NCBI RefSeq assembly: GCF_021277265.1
Contig: NZ_JAJSOH010000022.1
Coordinates: 1 to 64,000, forward strand
From: Kineosporia rhizophila
GTDB lineage: Bacteria; Actinomycetota; Actinomycetes; Actinomycetales; Kineosporiaceae
Direction of reading: 5' to 3'
DNA: 64,000 nt
How positions within the stretch are numbered: position 1 is the stretch's first letter; each line of letters starts with the position of its first letter. A program made the translations under genes and the position numbers. This document shows positions 17,642 through 26,203 of the stretch, one piece after another. The notes beneath the pieces were generated by a model. It worked only from the letters and a program-made list of their open reading frames with translations, did no database searches and had not been told where the DNA came from.

Positions 17642-19045
17642 TCAGTGTCCCAGCAGCGGCGCCATCAGCCGGGCCGCCACCGAGGGCCGTGAGGTGAGGC
17701 GTTCTTCGGCGTCGGCCGCCGTCATCGCCCGCAGCCCGGCGTTGGTGCCCAGCCAGCGCAGCGGCTCGGGCTCCCAGTTGCGCGAGCGGTGCCCCACCCA
17801 GGGCAGGTGCACCAGGTCGGTGTCGCGCTCCAGCACCAGGTCGGCCAGGGTGCGCCCGGCCAGGTTGGTGGTGGACAGCCCGTCGCCCACGTAGCCCCCG
17901 GCCCAGCCGACGCCCGAGGCGCGGTCCAGGCCGACCGAGGCCTTCCAGTCGCGGGCGATCCCGAGCGGCCCGCCCCAGCCGTGGGTGAAGTTGAACCCCC
18001 GCAGCTGTGGGAACAACCCGTTCAGGGTACGGCGCAGCGCTGCGAAGACCCGTGGATCACGGTCGAAGTCCGGGTCGATCCGGGAACCGAAATGGTAAGG
18101 CGCACCGCGCCCACCGAAGGCGATCCGATCGTCCATCGTTCTCTGCCCGTAGATGACCAGGTGCCGGGCGTCGGTGAAGGTCTCACCGCGTTCCAGGCCG
18201 ACCTGGGCCCAGAACTCGGCGGGCAGCGGTTCGGTGGCGACCATCAGCGAGTAGATCGGGGCGATCGCCCGGTGGCTTCCCGGCAGCTGTGACGTCCAGG
18301 CCTCGGTGGCCCGGATGACGTGCTCGGCACGCACCCGGCCCTGGGCCGTGCGCACCACCGGACCGCCCGAACCACCCGGATCACCAGGCTCGATGGCTAG
18401 GGCCGGGGTCTGTTCCAGCACCCGGCCGCCGAGCCGCTCGACCACCTCGGCCAGTCCGCGCACCAGCAGAGCCGGCTGCAGGCGGGCGCAGTGCGGCGTG
18501 TAGCCGGCCCCGAGCACCCCGCCGGCCCGCAGGCGCTCGGCGGTCTGCGCCTCGCTCCATTCCTCGTAACCGTCGATCCCGTCGAGCTTCTGGTCGGCCT
18601 CGACGGCTTCGCGTACCCGCTGGAGCTGCACCTGCGAGCGGGCCAGCTCGATCGTGCCGCCCTGCCGGTAGTGACAGTCGATGCCCTCGGCCTCGGCCAC
18701 CCGGCCCACCTCGGTCACCGTCTGGTTCATCGCCCGGCGCATGGCCAGGGCCTGGTCCAGACCGTGCTCGCGGGCCATCGCCGAGACCCCCGAGGGGAAC
18801 AGGGCCGAGCACCAGCCCCCGTTGCGCCCACTGGCCCCGAACCCGGCGATCTGCGCCTCGAGCACCACGACCCGCAGCGAGGGGTCGGCCCTGAGCAGGT
18901 AGTAGGCCGTCCAGAGACCGGTCAGGCCGCCGCCCACGATGCAGACGTCGACGTCCAGGTCACCTTCCAGCGCGTCCCGGGGGGTCAGCGGATCCCCGGC
19001 CGCCGCGGCCTGGTCGAACCACAGCGACACGTCCTGGTAGTTCAC
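17642..19045 (-). CDS. FAD-dependent amine oxidoreductase (gamma-glutamylputrescine oxidase-like)
   Basis: 467-residue DAO-family flavoprotein. The FAD-binding beta-alpha-beta motif is VCIVGGGLTGLWTAYYLLRA near residue 35, then FGASGRNGGW, and the C-terminal GYVGDGLSTTNLAGRTLADL that closes the FAD site. The family includes PuuB-type oxidases acting on gamma-glutamylputrescine and related amines. The substrate is inferred from the neighbourhood: an aminotransferase in the same operon and potDABC across the divergent promoter. The GTG start has GGAGGG upstream and overlaps the preceding gene by four bases. No puuA-type ligase is present in the window, so free amines could be the substrate. Confidence 0.85.
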   Translation of the reverse strand: MNYQDVSLWFDQAAAAGDPLTPRDALEGDLDVDVCIVGGGLTGLWTAYYLLRADPSLRVVVLEAQIAGFGASGRNGGWCSALFPSGVSAMAREHGLDQALAMRRAMNQTVTEVGRVAEAEGIDCHYRQGGTIELARSQVQLQRVREAVEADQKLDGIDGYEEWSEAQTAERLRAGGVLGAGYTPHCARLQPALLVRGLAEVVERLGGRVLEQTPALAIEPGDPGGSGGPVVRTAQGRVRAEHVIRATEAWTSQLPGSHRAIAPIYSLMVATEPLPAEFWAQVGLERGETFTDARHLVIYGQRTMDDRIAFGGRGAPYHFGSRIDPDFDRDPRVFAALRRTLNGLFPQLRGFNFTHGWGGPLGIARDWKASVGLDRASGVGWAGGYVGDGLSTTNLAGRTLADLVLERDTDLVHLPWVGHRSRNWEPEPLRWLGTNAGLRAMTAADAEERLTSRPSVAARLMAPLLGH

Positions 19046-19689
19046 GAGCGGCCCTCCGGCCAGGTGGCCAGCGCTTCCGGCACAGCCGGATCGCCCGGCA
19101 GACCGGGCGCGGTGATCGGGGTGCCCCAGGAGTGGTGCAGGGGTACGACACCTCCCCAGACCTCCCGGTCGAAGTCTTCCGACGCGTCTTCCGGTTCGTT
19201 CTTCGCCGATACCTTGAGCGACCACTCGGTGAGCGGAAGGGCCAGGACCGACGTGGCCGCCAGTTCCTTGGCCGACGGGGTGCGGGCCTGGGTCATGCCC
19301 GGCATCAGGGCCTCGGCCAGAACCGCGAGCCCCCGCTCCTTCTCCTCGCCCTCCAGCGCCCGGTAGGCCCCGAAGAGCATGGCGCTGCGGTAGTTCATCG
19401 ACGACTCGAACTGGCTGCGGGCCACCACCACCCCGTCCAGCAGGGTGATGGTGGTGCAGGTCTCGACGCCGGTGGCCAGGAACCGGAAGGCCTGGGAGGC
19501 GTTGGAACCGTGGATCAGCAGGCGGTCGCCGTCACGCGCCGTCCCGACCGGCACCACCGCCAGCCGGCCCGGGGCGGGCACCGCGACGTGCGCGACCAGG
19601 GCCGCGTCGAGCACCTGGTCGAGCACCTCGCGGTCGGTGACCTGCTTGCCCGGGATCCGCCGGACGGTGGTTCGGAGTCGTTCTCTCAC
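19042..19689 (-). CDS. Pyridoxamine 5'-phosphate oxidase-related FMN-binding protein
   Basis: 215-residue split-barrel flavoprotein of the NimA/PNPOx-like class. LDAALVAHVAVPAPGRLAVV and LLIHGSNASQAFRFL match the beta-barrel and FMN-binding loop, and FESSMNYRSAMLFGAYRAL the later strands. Its role in a polyamine operon is unclear; redox detoxification is a guess. It overlaps the aminotransferase gene upstream and the oxidase gene downstream by four bases each (GTGA), so synthesis of all three is probably coupled. Confidence 0.8.
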   Translation of the reverse strand: MRERLRTTVRRIPGKQVTDREVLDQVLDAALVAHVAVPAPGRLAVVPVGTARDGDRLLIHGSNASQAFRFLATGVETCTTITLLDGVVVARSQFESSMNYRSAMLFGAYRALEGEEKERGLAVLAEALMPGMTQARTPSAKELAATSVLALPLTEWSLKVSAKNEPEDASEDFDREVWGGVVPLHHSWGTPITAPGLPGDPAVPEALATWPEGRS

Positions 19690-21104
19690 AGCTGGTTCCA
19701 GGCCTCCGTGAGCACCCCGCGCAGGATGCCCTCGATCTCGTCGAAGTCGGCCGGGCCCAGGGTGAGCGGCGGCGAGAGCTGGATCACCGGGTCGCCCCGG
19801 TCGTCGGCCCGGCAGTACAGACCGGCCTCGAACAGGGCCTTGGACAGGAAACCGCGCAGCAGGCGCTCGGACTCGTCCTCGTCGAAGGTGGTCCGGGTGT
19901 TCTTGTCCTTCACCAGCTCGATGCCGTAGAAGAAGCCCTCACCGCGCACGTCGCCGACGATCGGCAGGTCGAGCAGCCGCTCCAGGGTGGCCCGGAACAC
20001 CGGGCCGTTGGTGCGGACGTTCTCGAGCAGCCCCTCGTTCTCGAACAGGTCGAGGTTGGCCAGGGCCACCGCCGAGGAGACCGGGTGCCCGCCGAAGGTG
20101 TAGCCGTGCGGGAAGTAGTTCGCGCCGTCCTTGAACGGCTCGAACAGCCGGTCGCTGGCGATCATCGCCCCGATCGGCGAGTAGCCGCTGGTCATGCCCT
20201 TGGCACAGGTGATGATGTCGGGCACGTAGCCCATCTCGGAGCAGGCGAACATGCCGCCGACCCGGCCGAACGCGCAGATCGTCTCGTCCGAGACCAGCAG
20301 CACGTCGTACTGGTCGCAGATCTCGCGCACCCGCTCGAAGTAGCCCGGGGGCGGCGGGAAGCAGCCACCGGCGTTCTGCACCGGCTCCAGGAACACCGCC
20401 GCCACGGTGTCGGGGCCCTCGAACTCGATCGCCTCGGCGATCCGGTCGGCGGCCCAGCGGCCGAACTGCTTGGGATCGCCGCGCAGGTCGTCGGCGGCCC
20501 GGTAGATGTTGGTGTTGGGCACCCGGAAGGCGCCGGGCACCAGCGGCTCGAACATCTGCTTCAGACCGGGGATCCCGGTGATCGACAGGGCGCCCTGGGT
20601 GGTGCCGTGGTACGCGATCGACCGCGAGATCACCTTGGTCTTGAGCGGCTTGCCGCTGAGCTTCCAGTACTGCTTGGCCAGCTTCCAGGCGCTCTCCACC
20701 GCCTCACCGCCGCCGGTGGTGAAGAAGACCCGGTTCAGGTCGCCCGGCGCGTAGTGGGCCAGCCGCTCGGCCAGCTCGATCGCCGGCGGGGTGGCGTAGG
20801 ACCAGAGCGGGAAGTAGGCCAGCTCCCGGGCCTGGCGGGCGGCGGCCTCGGCGAGCTCCTCGCGGCCGTGCCCGGCCTGCACCACGAACAGCCCGGCCAG
20901 ACCGTCGATGTAGCTGCGCCCGTTCGAGTCGAAGATGCGGTGCCCCTCGCCGCGCACGATCACCGGAACCGGGTCGGGCTCGGGCCCGAAATAGCCCGAG
21001 TGGCGGGTGAAGTGCAGCCAGAGATTGTCGCGGGCCTTCTCCTGGAGGGCCTGCGTCAGCGCGTCCTGCGGCGGGATCGTCGGGTTCTCGGGCGTCGTGG
21101 TCAT
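19686..21104 (-). CDS. Class III aminotransferase, probable putrescine/polyamine:pyruvate aminotransferase
   Basis: 472-residue PLP aminotransferase of the omega-amino-acid:pyruvate type. Signatures are FFTTGGGEAVESAWKLAKQY, SIAYHGTTQGALSITG, LVSDETICAFGRVG with the cofactor Asp, and CAKGMTSGYSPIGAMI with the Schiff-base Lys. Members of this group use putrescine, spermidine or diaminopropane with pyruvate. Location next to an Lrp regulator (4-base overlap) and potDABC supports a putrescine role, giving 4-aminobutanal. The exact amine is inferred. Confidence 0.87.
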   Translation of the reverse strand: MTTTPENPTIPPQDALTQALQEKARDNLWLHFTRHSGYFGPEPDPVPVIVRGEGHRIFDSNGRSYIDGLAGLFVVQAGHGREELAEAAARQARELAYFPLWSYATPPAIELAERLAHYAPGDLNRVFFTTGGGEAVESAWKLAKQYWKLSGKPLKTKVISRSIAYHGTTQGALSITGIPGLKQMFEPLVPGAFRVPNTNIYRAADDLRGDPKQFGRWAADRIAEAIEFEGPDTVAAVFLEPVQNAGGCFPPPPGYFERVREICDQYDVLLVSDETICAFGRVGGMFACSEMGYVPDIITCAKGMTSGYSPIGAMIASDRLFEPFKDGANYFPHGYTFGGHPVSSAVALANLDLFENEGLLENVRTNGPVFRATLERLLDLPIVGDVRGEGFFYGIELVKDKNTRTTFDEDESERLLRGFLSKALFEAGLYCRADDRGDPVIQLSPPLTLGPADFDEIEGILRGVLTEAWNQL

Positions 21105-21592
21105 CGGGTACCCCAGTTGTAGAGCTGCTTGCGGAGCTTGAGATAGACGAACGTCTCGGTGGTCCGGACCCCGGACAGCGCCCGGATCCGCCGGCTCACC
21201 AGTTCCAGCAGGTGGTCGTCGTCCTCACAGACCACCTCGACCAGCAGGTCGAACGAGCCCGCGGTGACCACCACGTAGTCCACCTCGGTCATCGCCGACA
21301 GTTCGTCGGCGACCGACTCGATCTCCCCGTCGACGGTGACGCCGATCATCGCCTGCCGGGTGAAACCGACCTGCAGAGGATCGGTGACGGCCACGATCTG
21401 CATGACCCCGTGGTCGAGCAGACGCTGCACGCGCTGCCGGACCGCCGCCTCGGAAAGGCCCACGGCCTTGCCGATCGCGGCGTAGGGACGGCGGCCGTCC
21501 TCCTGCAGCTGCTCGATGATCTGCTTCGAGGTCTCGTCCAGCGGCTGGGAGGCGTTCGGCCGGCCGGCCGGCCGCACGAGTTTGCGCGTCAC
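21101..21592 (-). CDS. Lrp/AsnC family transcriptional regulator
   Basis: 163-residue regulator: N-terminal winged HTH (IIEQLQEDGRRPYAAIGKAV then GLSEAAVRQRVQRLLDHG) and C-terminal RAM ligand-binding domain (VDYVVVTAGSFDLLVEVVCE). The GTG start was preferred because AAGGATC lies about eight bases upstream; an ATG ten codons earlier lacks any site. It is the first gene of a four-gene operon in which every junction is a 4-base overlap, and is divergent from potD. It is therefore the likely local regulator of polyamine uptake and breakdown. Confidence 0.9.
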   Translation of the reverse strand: MTRKLVRPAGRPNASQPLDETSKQIIEQLQEDGRRPYAAIGKAVGLSEAAVRQRVQRLLDHGVMQIVAVTDPLQVGFTRQAMIGVTVDGEIESVADELSAMTEVDYVVVTAGSFDLLVEVVCEDDDHLLELVSRRIRALSGVRTTETFVYLKLRKQLYNWGTR

Positions 21593-21637
21593 CCCGTGAT
21601 CCTTACCCCTCACCTGCGGCATTGACAATAGATTTCG

Positions 21638-21658
21638 TTGTTTCCGGTGCGAAAACAA
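21638..21658. promoter_or_regulatory. Inverted repeat, candidate Lrp-type site
   Basis: TTGTTT and its complement AAACAA separated by nine bases, about 46 bases upstream of the regulator's GTG. Length and A/T-rich arms resemble Lrp/AsnC sites, and the position would allow autoregulation. Binding is inferred. Confidence 0.4.
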
Positions 21659-21800
21659 TCCGAATCGGTACCGGCGGAGCATCTGCCCTACGGAAACTGA
21701 CAGATTGAGTGCGACGCCCTCCTTTCCTTCCGGTGGGTGATCGACGACCCGCGGCCGAAAGTGCTCCTGCGAGCCGGTTTCACCGGTCGCAACCGCCCAT

Positions 21801-21828
21801 CGGGTAACGAATCCGTTGCGTTTACCCG
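21801..21828. promoter_or_regulatory. Nested inverted repeat in the pot control region
   Basis: Outer arms CGGGTAA and TTACCCG are perfect complements across 14 bases; inside lies a second pair, AACG and CGTT. It is a candidate operator for the Lrp or another regulator of the divergent operons. Confidence 0.4.
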
Positions 21829-21867
21829 GCGAACGCCACGGAAAACCATGTTGACGCCTTGCCGTGC

Positions 21868-21972
21868 AAGTTAACGGCGTGTCAGTATCCGGAATCGATC
21901 TGCCCCCGGGTACTTCCTGACGGTGACGCATCGTGAGAGCGCCGCCGGTCCCCGCGAAAGTTAACGACGTGT
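21868..21972. repeat. Two 15-bp direct repeats upstream of potD
   Basis: AAGTTAACGGCGTGT at 21868-21882 and AAGTTAACGACGTGT at 21958-21972 differ at one base and are spaced 90 bases start to start. Each contains the palindrome GTTAAC. They look like a duplicated regulator site controlling potD. Confidence 0.5.
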
Positions 21973-22090
21973 TGCGAACAGTGCGTGATAGGCGCCGGAG
22001 CCGAATTCCGCACTTAGCCTGACGCCTGCCCATGCGTCCGGTCGCCCTCCCGAAGCGCCACCCGAAGTGTCAGGAAAGGACTTACGTCCC

Positions 22091-23344
22091 ATGACCCAGC
22101 GCCGCCGCCGTCCGCTTTCCCCCGAAGCCGCGGCTGTCATCCGCGCGCAACGTTCGGCCGGCCGGTTCAGCCGCCGGACGTTGTTCGCCGGAGCCGGCAC
22201 CGCCGGGCTCGGCGCCGCCCTCGCCGCCTGTGGCACCTCGGCCCCCGGCACCAGCGGCGGTGAAGGCGACGGCAGGCCCACGGCCGCCAAGGACCTCTCG
22301 GCCACCGAGAAGAAGGTCAACTGGGCCAACTGGACGCTGTACCTGGACTACGACGACAACACCAAGAACTACCCGACGCTCCAGGCCTTCGAGAAGGAGT
22401 CCGGGATCACCGCCACGTACGACGAGGCGATCGAGGACAACGACTCGTACTACGGCAAGATCCAGGGCCAGCTGCGCAACGGCCAGGACATCGGCAAGGA
22501 CGTCATCGTCTTCACCGACTACATGGCCGCCCGGGTGATCAAGCAGGGCTACGTGCAGGAGCTGAACCAGGCCAACCTGCCCAACGCCGCGAACATCCTG
22601 GACAACCTGAAGACGGTCGACTTCGACAACGGCCGTAAGTACTCGCTCACCTGGCAGTCCGGTTACGCCGGCATCGCCTGGAACAAGGAGCGCCTGCCCA
22701 AGGGCCTCAAGAGCGTCGACGACCTGTGGAAGCCCGAGCTCAAGGGCAAGGTCGAGGTGCTCTCGGAGATGCGTGACACGCTCGGCCTGATCATGCTCAA
22801 CCAGGGCGTCGACATCTCCGGCGCGTTCACCGCCGACCAGTTCGGCAACGCCCTCGACGTGCTCGAGGAGCAGCTCACCAACGGCCAGATCCGCCAGGTG
22901 AAGGGCAACTCCTACAAGGAGGACCTGATCTCCGGCGACGCGCTCGCGGTGATCGGCTGGTCCGGCGACATCACCCAGCTGAACGCCGAGAACGGCGACA
23001 AGTGGGGGTTCGCGATCCCGGAGGCCGGCGGCACCCTCTGGAGCGACAACATGCTGGTGCCGATCGGCTCCCCGCACCGCACCAACGCCGAGGCGCTGAT
23101 GAACTACTACTACGACCCCGAGGTCGCCGCCGAGGTCGCCGCCTACGTGAACTACATCTGCCCGGTGAAGGGTGCCCAGGAGGTCATGGCCTCCAGCAAG
23201 GACAAGGAACTGCGGGCCCTGGCCAAGAACCCGAAGATCTTCCCCGACCAGGCGGACCTGGCCAAGGTCAAGGTCTTCCGGACGCTCGAGGGCACCGAGG
23301 AGACCGAGTTCACCTCCGAGTTCCAGCGCGTCCTCGGCAACTGA
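22091..23344 (+). CDS. potD: Polyamine ABC transporter, substrate-binding lipoprotein (PotD-like)
   Basis: 417-residue extracellular binding protein. N-terminus combines a twin-arginine motif (SRRTLFAGAG) with a lipobox (LAAC), so it is exported folded and lipid-anchored. The mature part has NWANWTLYLDYD, FTDYMAARVIKQGYVQELN and LTWQSGYAGIAWNKERL, typical of spermidine/putrescine-binding PotD/PotF. First gene of potDABC. ATG chosen over an upstream GTG; AGGAAAGGA lies about 12 bases upstream. Confidence 0.9.
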   Translation: MTQRRRRPLSPEAAAVIRAQRSAGRFSRRTLFAGAGTAGLGAALAACGTSAPGTSGGEGDGRPTAAKDLSATEKKVNWANWTLYLDYDDNTKNYPTLQAFEKESGITATYDEAIEDNDSYYGKIQGQLRNGQDIGKDVIVFTDYMAARVIKQGYVQELNQANLPNAANILDNLKTVDFDNGRKYSLTWQSGYAGIAWNKERLPKGLKSVDDLWKPELKGKVEVLSEMRDTLGLIMLNQGVDISGAFTADQFGNALDVLEEQLTNGQIRQVKGNSYKEDLISGDALAVIGWSGDITQLNAENGDKWGFAIPEAGGTLWSDNMLVPIGSPHRTNAEALMNYYYDPEVAAEVAAYVNYICPVKGAQEVMASSKDKELRALAKNPKIFPDQADLAKVKVFRTLEGTEETEFTSEFQRVLGN

Positions 23345-23360
23345 AACAAGGGGTTTCACC

Positions 23361-24506
23361 ATGGCGACTGCGGAAGCGGGCTCGGACCTGCGGCTCAGCG
23401 GCGTGACCAAGCGGTTCTCCGCGTTCACGGCCGTCGACGGCCTGGACCTGACGATCGAGCAGGGCGAGTTCTTCGCCCTGCTCGGCCCGTCGGGCTGCGG
23501 CAAGACCACCACCCTGCGGATGGTGGCCGGGCTCGAGGAACCCACCGAGGGCACGATCCACCTGGGCGGTCTGGACGTGACCCACCGCAAGCCGTACCAG
23601 CGGCCGGTCAACACGGTCTTCCAGAACTACGCGCTCTTCCCGCACCTGTCGGTGTTCGAGAACGTCGCGTTCGGCCTGCGCCGGCGTGGGGTGAAGAACG
23701 TGCGGCAGCAGGCCCTGGACGCCCTCGACCTGGTCGAGCTGGGCCACCTGGCCAAGCGCCGGCCGGCCCAGCTGTCCGGTGGTCAGCAGCAGCGCATCGC
23801 CCTGGCCCGGGCCGTGGTGAACCGGCCCCAGGTGCTGCTGCTGGACGAGCCGCTGGGCGCCCTGGACCTGAAACTGCGCCGCCAGATGCAGATCGAGCTC
23901 AAGCGCATCCAGACCGAGGTCGGCATCACCTTCGTGCACGTCACGCACGACCAGGAGGAGGCCATGACGATGGCCGACCGGGTGGCGGTGATGAACCACG
24001 GCCGGATCGAGCAGCTGGGGGCGCCGACCGACCTGTACGAGGCGCCGCGGACCACGTTCGTGGCGAACTTCCTGGGCCAGTCCAACCTGGTGCCGGTGCG
24101 CCGGGCCGGCACCGACGGCGACTACCTGGTGGTCGAGGTGCAGGGCCAGCGGGTGGGCATCCTGCGTGGTCGCTGCGAGAACGACGGTGACCTGCTGCTC
24201 GGCGTCCGGCCGGAGAAGATCCAGATCATGGACGCCGGTGCGCGGGTACCGCACGCACTCAACCGGTTCACGGGTGGAGTGGTCGTGGACGCGAGCTACC
24301 TGGGCGTGTCCACCCAGTACCTGGTGCGCATGCCCTGGGGGCAGAACCTCACCGTGTTCTCCCAGAACCTGGGCCTGGGCGTCGGTTTCCGTGACGGCGA
24401 GCAGGTGCAGCTGGCCTGGGAACCGGACCACAGCTTCGGCCTGGCCGGCGACGCGGACGCCGGGGTCGACGAGGACGCGGCCGAGCTCACCGCGCTGAAG
24501 GGCTGA
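23361..24506 (+). CDS. potA: Polyamine ABC transporter, ATP-binding protein (PotA-like)
   Basis: 381-residue ATPase. Walker A is GPSGCGKTTTL, Q-loop VFQNYALFPHLSVF, signature LSGGQQQRIALARAVV, Walker B VLLLDEPLGALDLK and H-loop VTHDQEEAMTMAD. A C-terminal TOBE domain (from about 250) is typical of the PotA/MalK class. It follows potD by 16 bases and precedes the two permeases. Confidence 0.93.
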   Translation: MATAEAGSDLRLSGVTKRFSAFTAVDGLDLTIEQGEFFALLGPSGCGKTTTLRMVAGLEEPTEGTIHLGGLDVTHRKPYQRPVNTVFQNYALFPHLSVFENVAFGLRRRGVKNVRQQALDALDLVELGHLAKRRPAQLSGGQQQRIALARAVVNRPQVLLLDEPLGALDLKLRRQMQIELKRIQTEVGITFVHVTHDQEEAMTMADRVAVMNHGRIEQLGAPTDLYEAPRTTFVANFLGQSNLVPVRRAGTDGDYLVVEVQGQRVGILRGRCENDGDLLLGVRPEKIQIMDAGARVPHALNRFTGGVVVDASYLGVSTQYLVRMPWGQNLTVFSQNLGLGVGFRDGEQVQLAWEPDHSFGLAGDADAGVDEDAAELTALKG

Positions 24507-24509
24507 GCG

Positions 24510-25412
24510 ATGCCCGCCCTGACCCCCACCGCGGCCGACACCGAGGCCCTGCCCCGGGCCTCCGGCCGGCAACTGCGCACCGTGCTGCTCCTGCTGCTGC
24601 CGGGGCTGCTCTGGCTCGGGATCTTCTTCATCGTGCCGATCTTCACCCTGGCCGGCACCTCCACCCAGACCCCTTCCGGCAGCGGCCTTCCCGGTGAGTT
24701 CGTCCAGACCTTCCGGCTGGGCAACTACTGGGACGCGATCACCGCCTACCGCGGGCACTTCGCCCGCTCGTTCCTGTACTCCAGCCTGGCCACCCTGCTG
24801 TGCCTGGCGATCGGCTACCCGCTGGCCTACCTGATCGCCTTCCGGGCCGGGCGGGCCCGGAACCTGCTGCTGGTGCTGGTGGTGGCGCCGTTCTTCACCA
24901 GTTTCGTGCTGCGCACCCTGGCCTGGCGGCAGATCCTCTCGGACGACGGCTGGGTGGTCTCGTCGCTGAAGTGGCTGCACCTGATCCCGCAGGACCTGGC
25001 CGTCACCGCCAGCCCGATCGCGGTGGTCGCCGGCATCACCTACAACTTCCTGCCGTTCATGGTGCTGCCGCTGTACTCCAGCCTGGAGCGGATCGACCCG
25101 CGGCTGATCGAGGCCGGCGGCGACCTGTACGGCAACGGCCCGACCGTGCTGCGCAAGGTCACCTTCCCGCTGTCGATGCCGGGGGTGGTGGCCGGGACGC
25201 TGCTCACCTTCATCCCCGCCTCGGGCGACTACGTCAACGCCAACCTGCTGGGCAACACCCGCACCACGATGATCGGGAACGTGGTGGAGAGCCGCTTCTT
25301 CCGGGTGGTCGACTACCCGACCGCGGCCGCGCTCAGCTTCGTCCTGATGGCGATCATCCTGGTGCTGGTCGTGCTCTACGTCCGCCGCGCCGGCACGGAG
25401 GAACTGGTATGA
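24510..25412 (+). CDS. potB: Polyamine ABC transporter, permease (PotB-like)
   Basis: 300-residue inner-membrane permease with six predicted helices, the first being LLLLLPGLLWLGIFFIVPIF. The cytoplasmic coupling loop is LIEAGGDLYGNGPTVLRKVT (EAA motif variant), which contacts PotA. It starts three bases after potA and overlaps potC by four bases (ATGA). Substrate is inferred from the PotD homology. Confidence 0.92.
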   Translation: MPALTPTAADTEALPRASGRQLRTVLLLLLPGLLWLGIFFIVPIFTLAGTSTQTPSGSGLPGEFVQTFRLGNYWDAITAYRGHFARSFLYSSLATLLCLAIGYPLAYLIAFRAGRARNLLLVLVVAPFFTSFVLRTLAWRQILSDDGWVVSSLKWLHLIPQDLAVTASPIAVVAGITYNFLPFMVLPLYSSLERIDPRLIEAGGDLYGNGPTVLRKVTFPLSMPGVVAGTLLTFIPASGDYVNANLLGNTRTTMIGNVVESRFFRVVDYPTAAALSFVLMAIILVLVVLYVRRAGTEELV

Positions 25413-26203
25413 CGCGCTGGCTCTCGAAGTACGCCCTGCACATCTACGGGGTGCTGGCGTTCGCCTACATCTTCACCCCGATCGCCTACGTGATGGTGTT
25501 CAGCTTCAACCAGCCGGCCCGGTCCAACCTGACCTGGCGCGGGTTCACGCTGGAGAACTGGACCAACCCGTGCAACGCCCCGGACGTCTGCGCGGCGCTC
25601 GGCAACAGCCTGAAGATCGGCCTGGCCTCGACCCTGATCGCCACCGTGCTGGGCACGATGGTGGCCTTCGCCCTGGCCCGCTACCGGTTCCGCGGCCGCA
25701 CCCCGACCAACCTGCTGATCTTCCTGCCGATGGCCACCCCCGAGGTGGTCCTGGCCGCCTCGCTGCTGACCCTGTTCCTGAACCTGCGGATCGAGCTCGG
25801 CCTGGTCACCGTGGTGATCGCGCACGTCATGTTCAGCATCAGCTTCGTGGTGGTGGCGGTGAAGGCCCGGATCGCCGGCCTGGACCCGCGCCTGGAGCAG
25901 GCCGCGCAGGACCTGTACGCCAACGAGTTCGAGACGTTCCGCCGGGTCACCCTGCCGCTGGTGGCCCCCGGTATCGCCGGCGCCGCCCTGCTGGCGTTCA
26001 GCCTCTCGTTCGACGACTTCATCATCACCAACTTCGTCTCCGGTGACGTCAACACGTTCCCGAAGTTCGTGTACGTGTCGGCGCAGCGCGGTATCCCGGC
26101 CGACGCCTACGTGATCGGCTCGGCGATGTTCCTGCTGGCGATGGGCATCGTGCTGGCGGCCGAACTGTTCCGCTGGCGCCGCGAGAAGCAGCTCGCCAGT
26201 TAG
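25409..26203 (+). CDS. potC: Polyamine ABC transporter, permease (PotC-like)
   Basis: 264-residue permease, partner of PotB. Helices include YALHIYGVLAFAYIFTPIAY and LLIFLPMATPEVVLAASLLT; the EAA loop is EQAAQDLYANEFETFRRVTL. FSLSFDDFIITNFVSG is a conserved PotC/PotI segment. The start overlaps the potB stop, so the two permeases are translated together. Its end overlaps the convergent PadR gene by four bases. Confidence 0.92.
   Translation: MTRWLSKYALHIYGVLAFAYIFTPIAYVMVFSFNQPARSNLTWRGFTLENWTNPCNAPDVCAALGNSLKIGLASTLIATVLGTMVAFALARYRFRGRTPTNLLIFLPMATPEVVLAASLLTLFLNLRIELGLVTVVIAHVMFSISFVVVAVKARIAGLDPRLEQAAQDLYANEFETFRRVTLPLVAPGIAGAALLAFSLSFDDFIITNFVSGDVNTFPKFVYVSAQRGIPADAYVIGSAMFLLAMGIVLAAELFRWRREKQLAS

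Larger units (their letters stand above)
21593..22090. promoter_or_regulatory. Divergent control region between the Lrp operon and potD
   Basis: About 500 bases without a recognisable gene, noticeably richer in A/T than its surroundings and full of short repeats (listed separately). It must contain the divergent promoters of the oxidase/aminotransferase operon and of potDABC, and probably several binding sites of the Lrp-type regulator, whose family wraps DNA over multiple sites. Confidence 0.55.
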
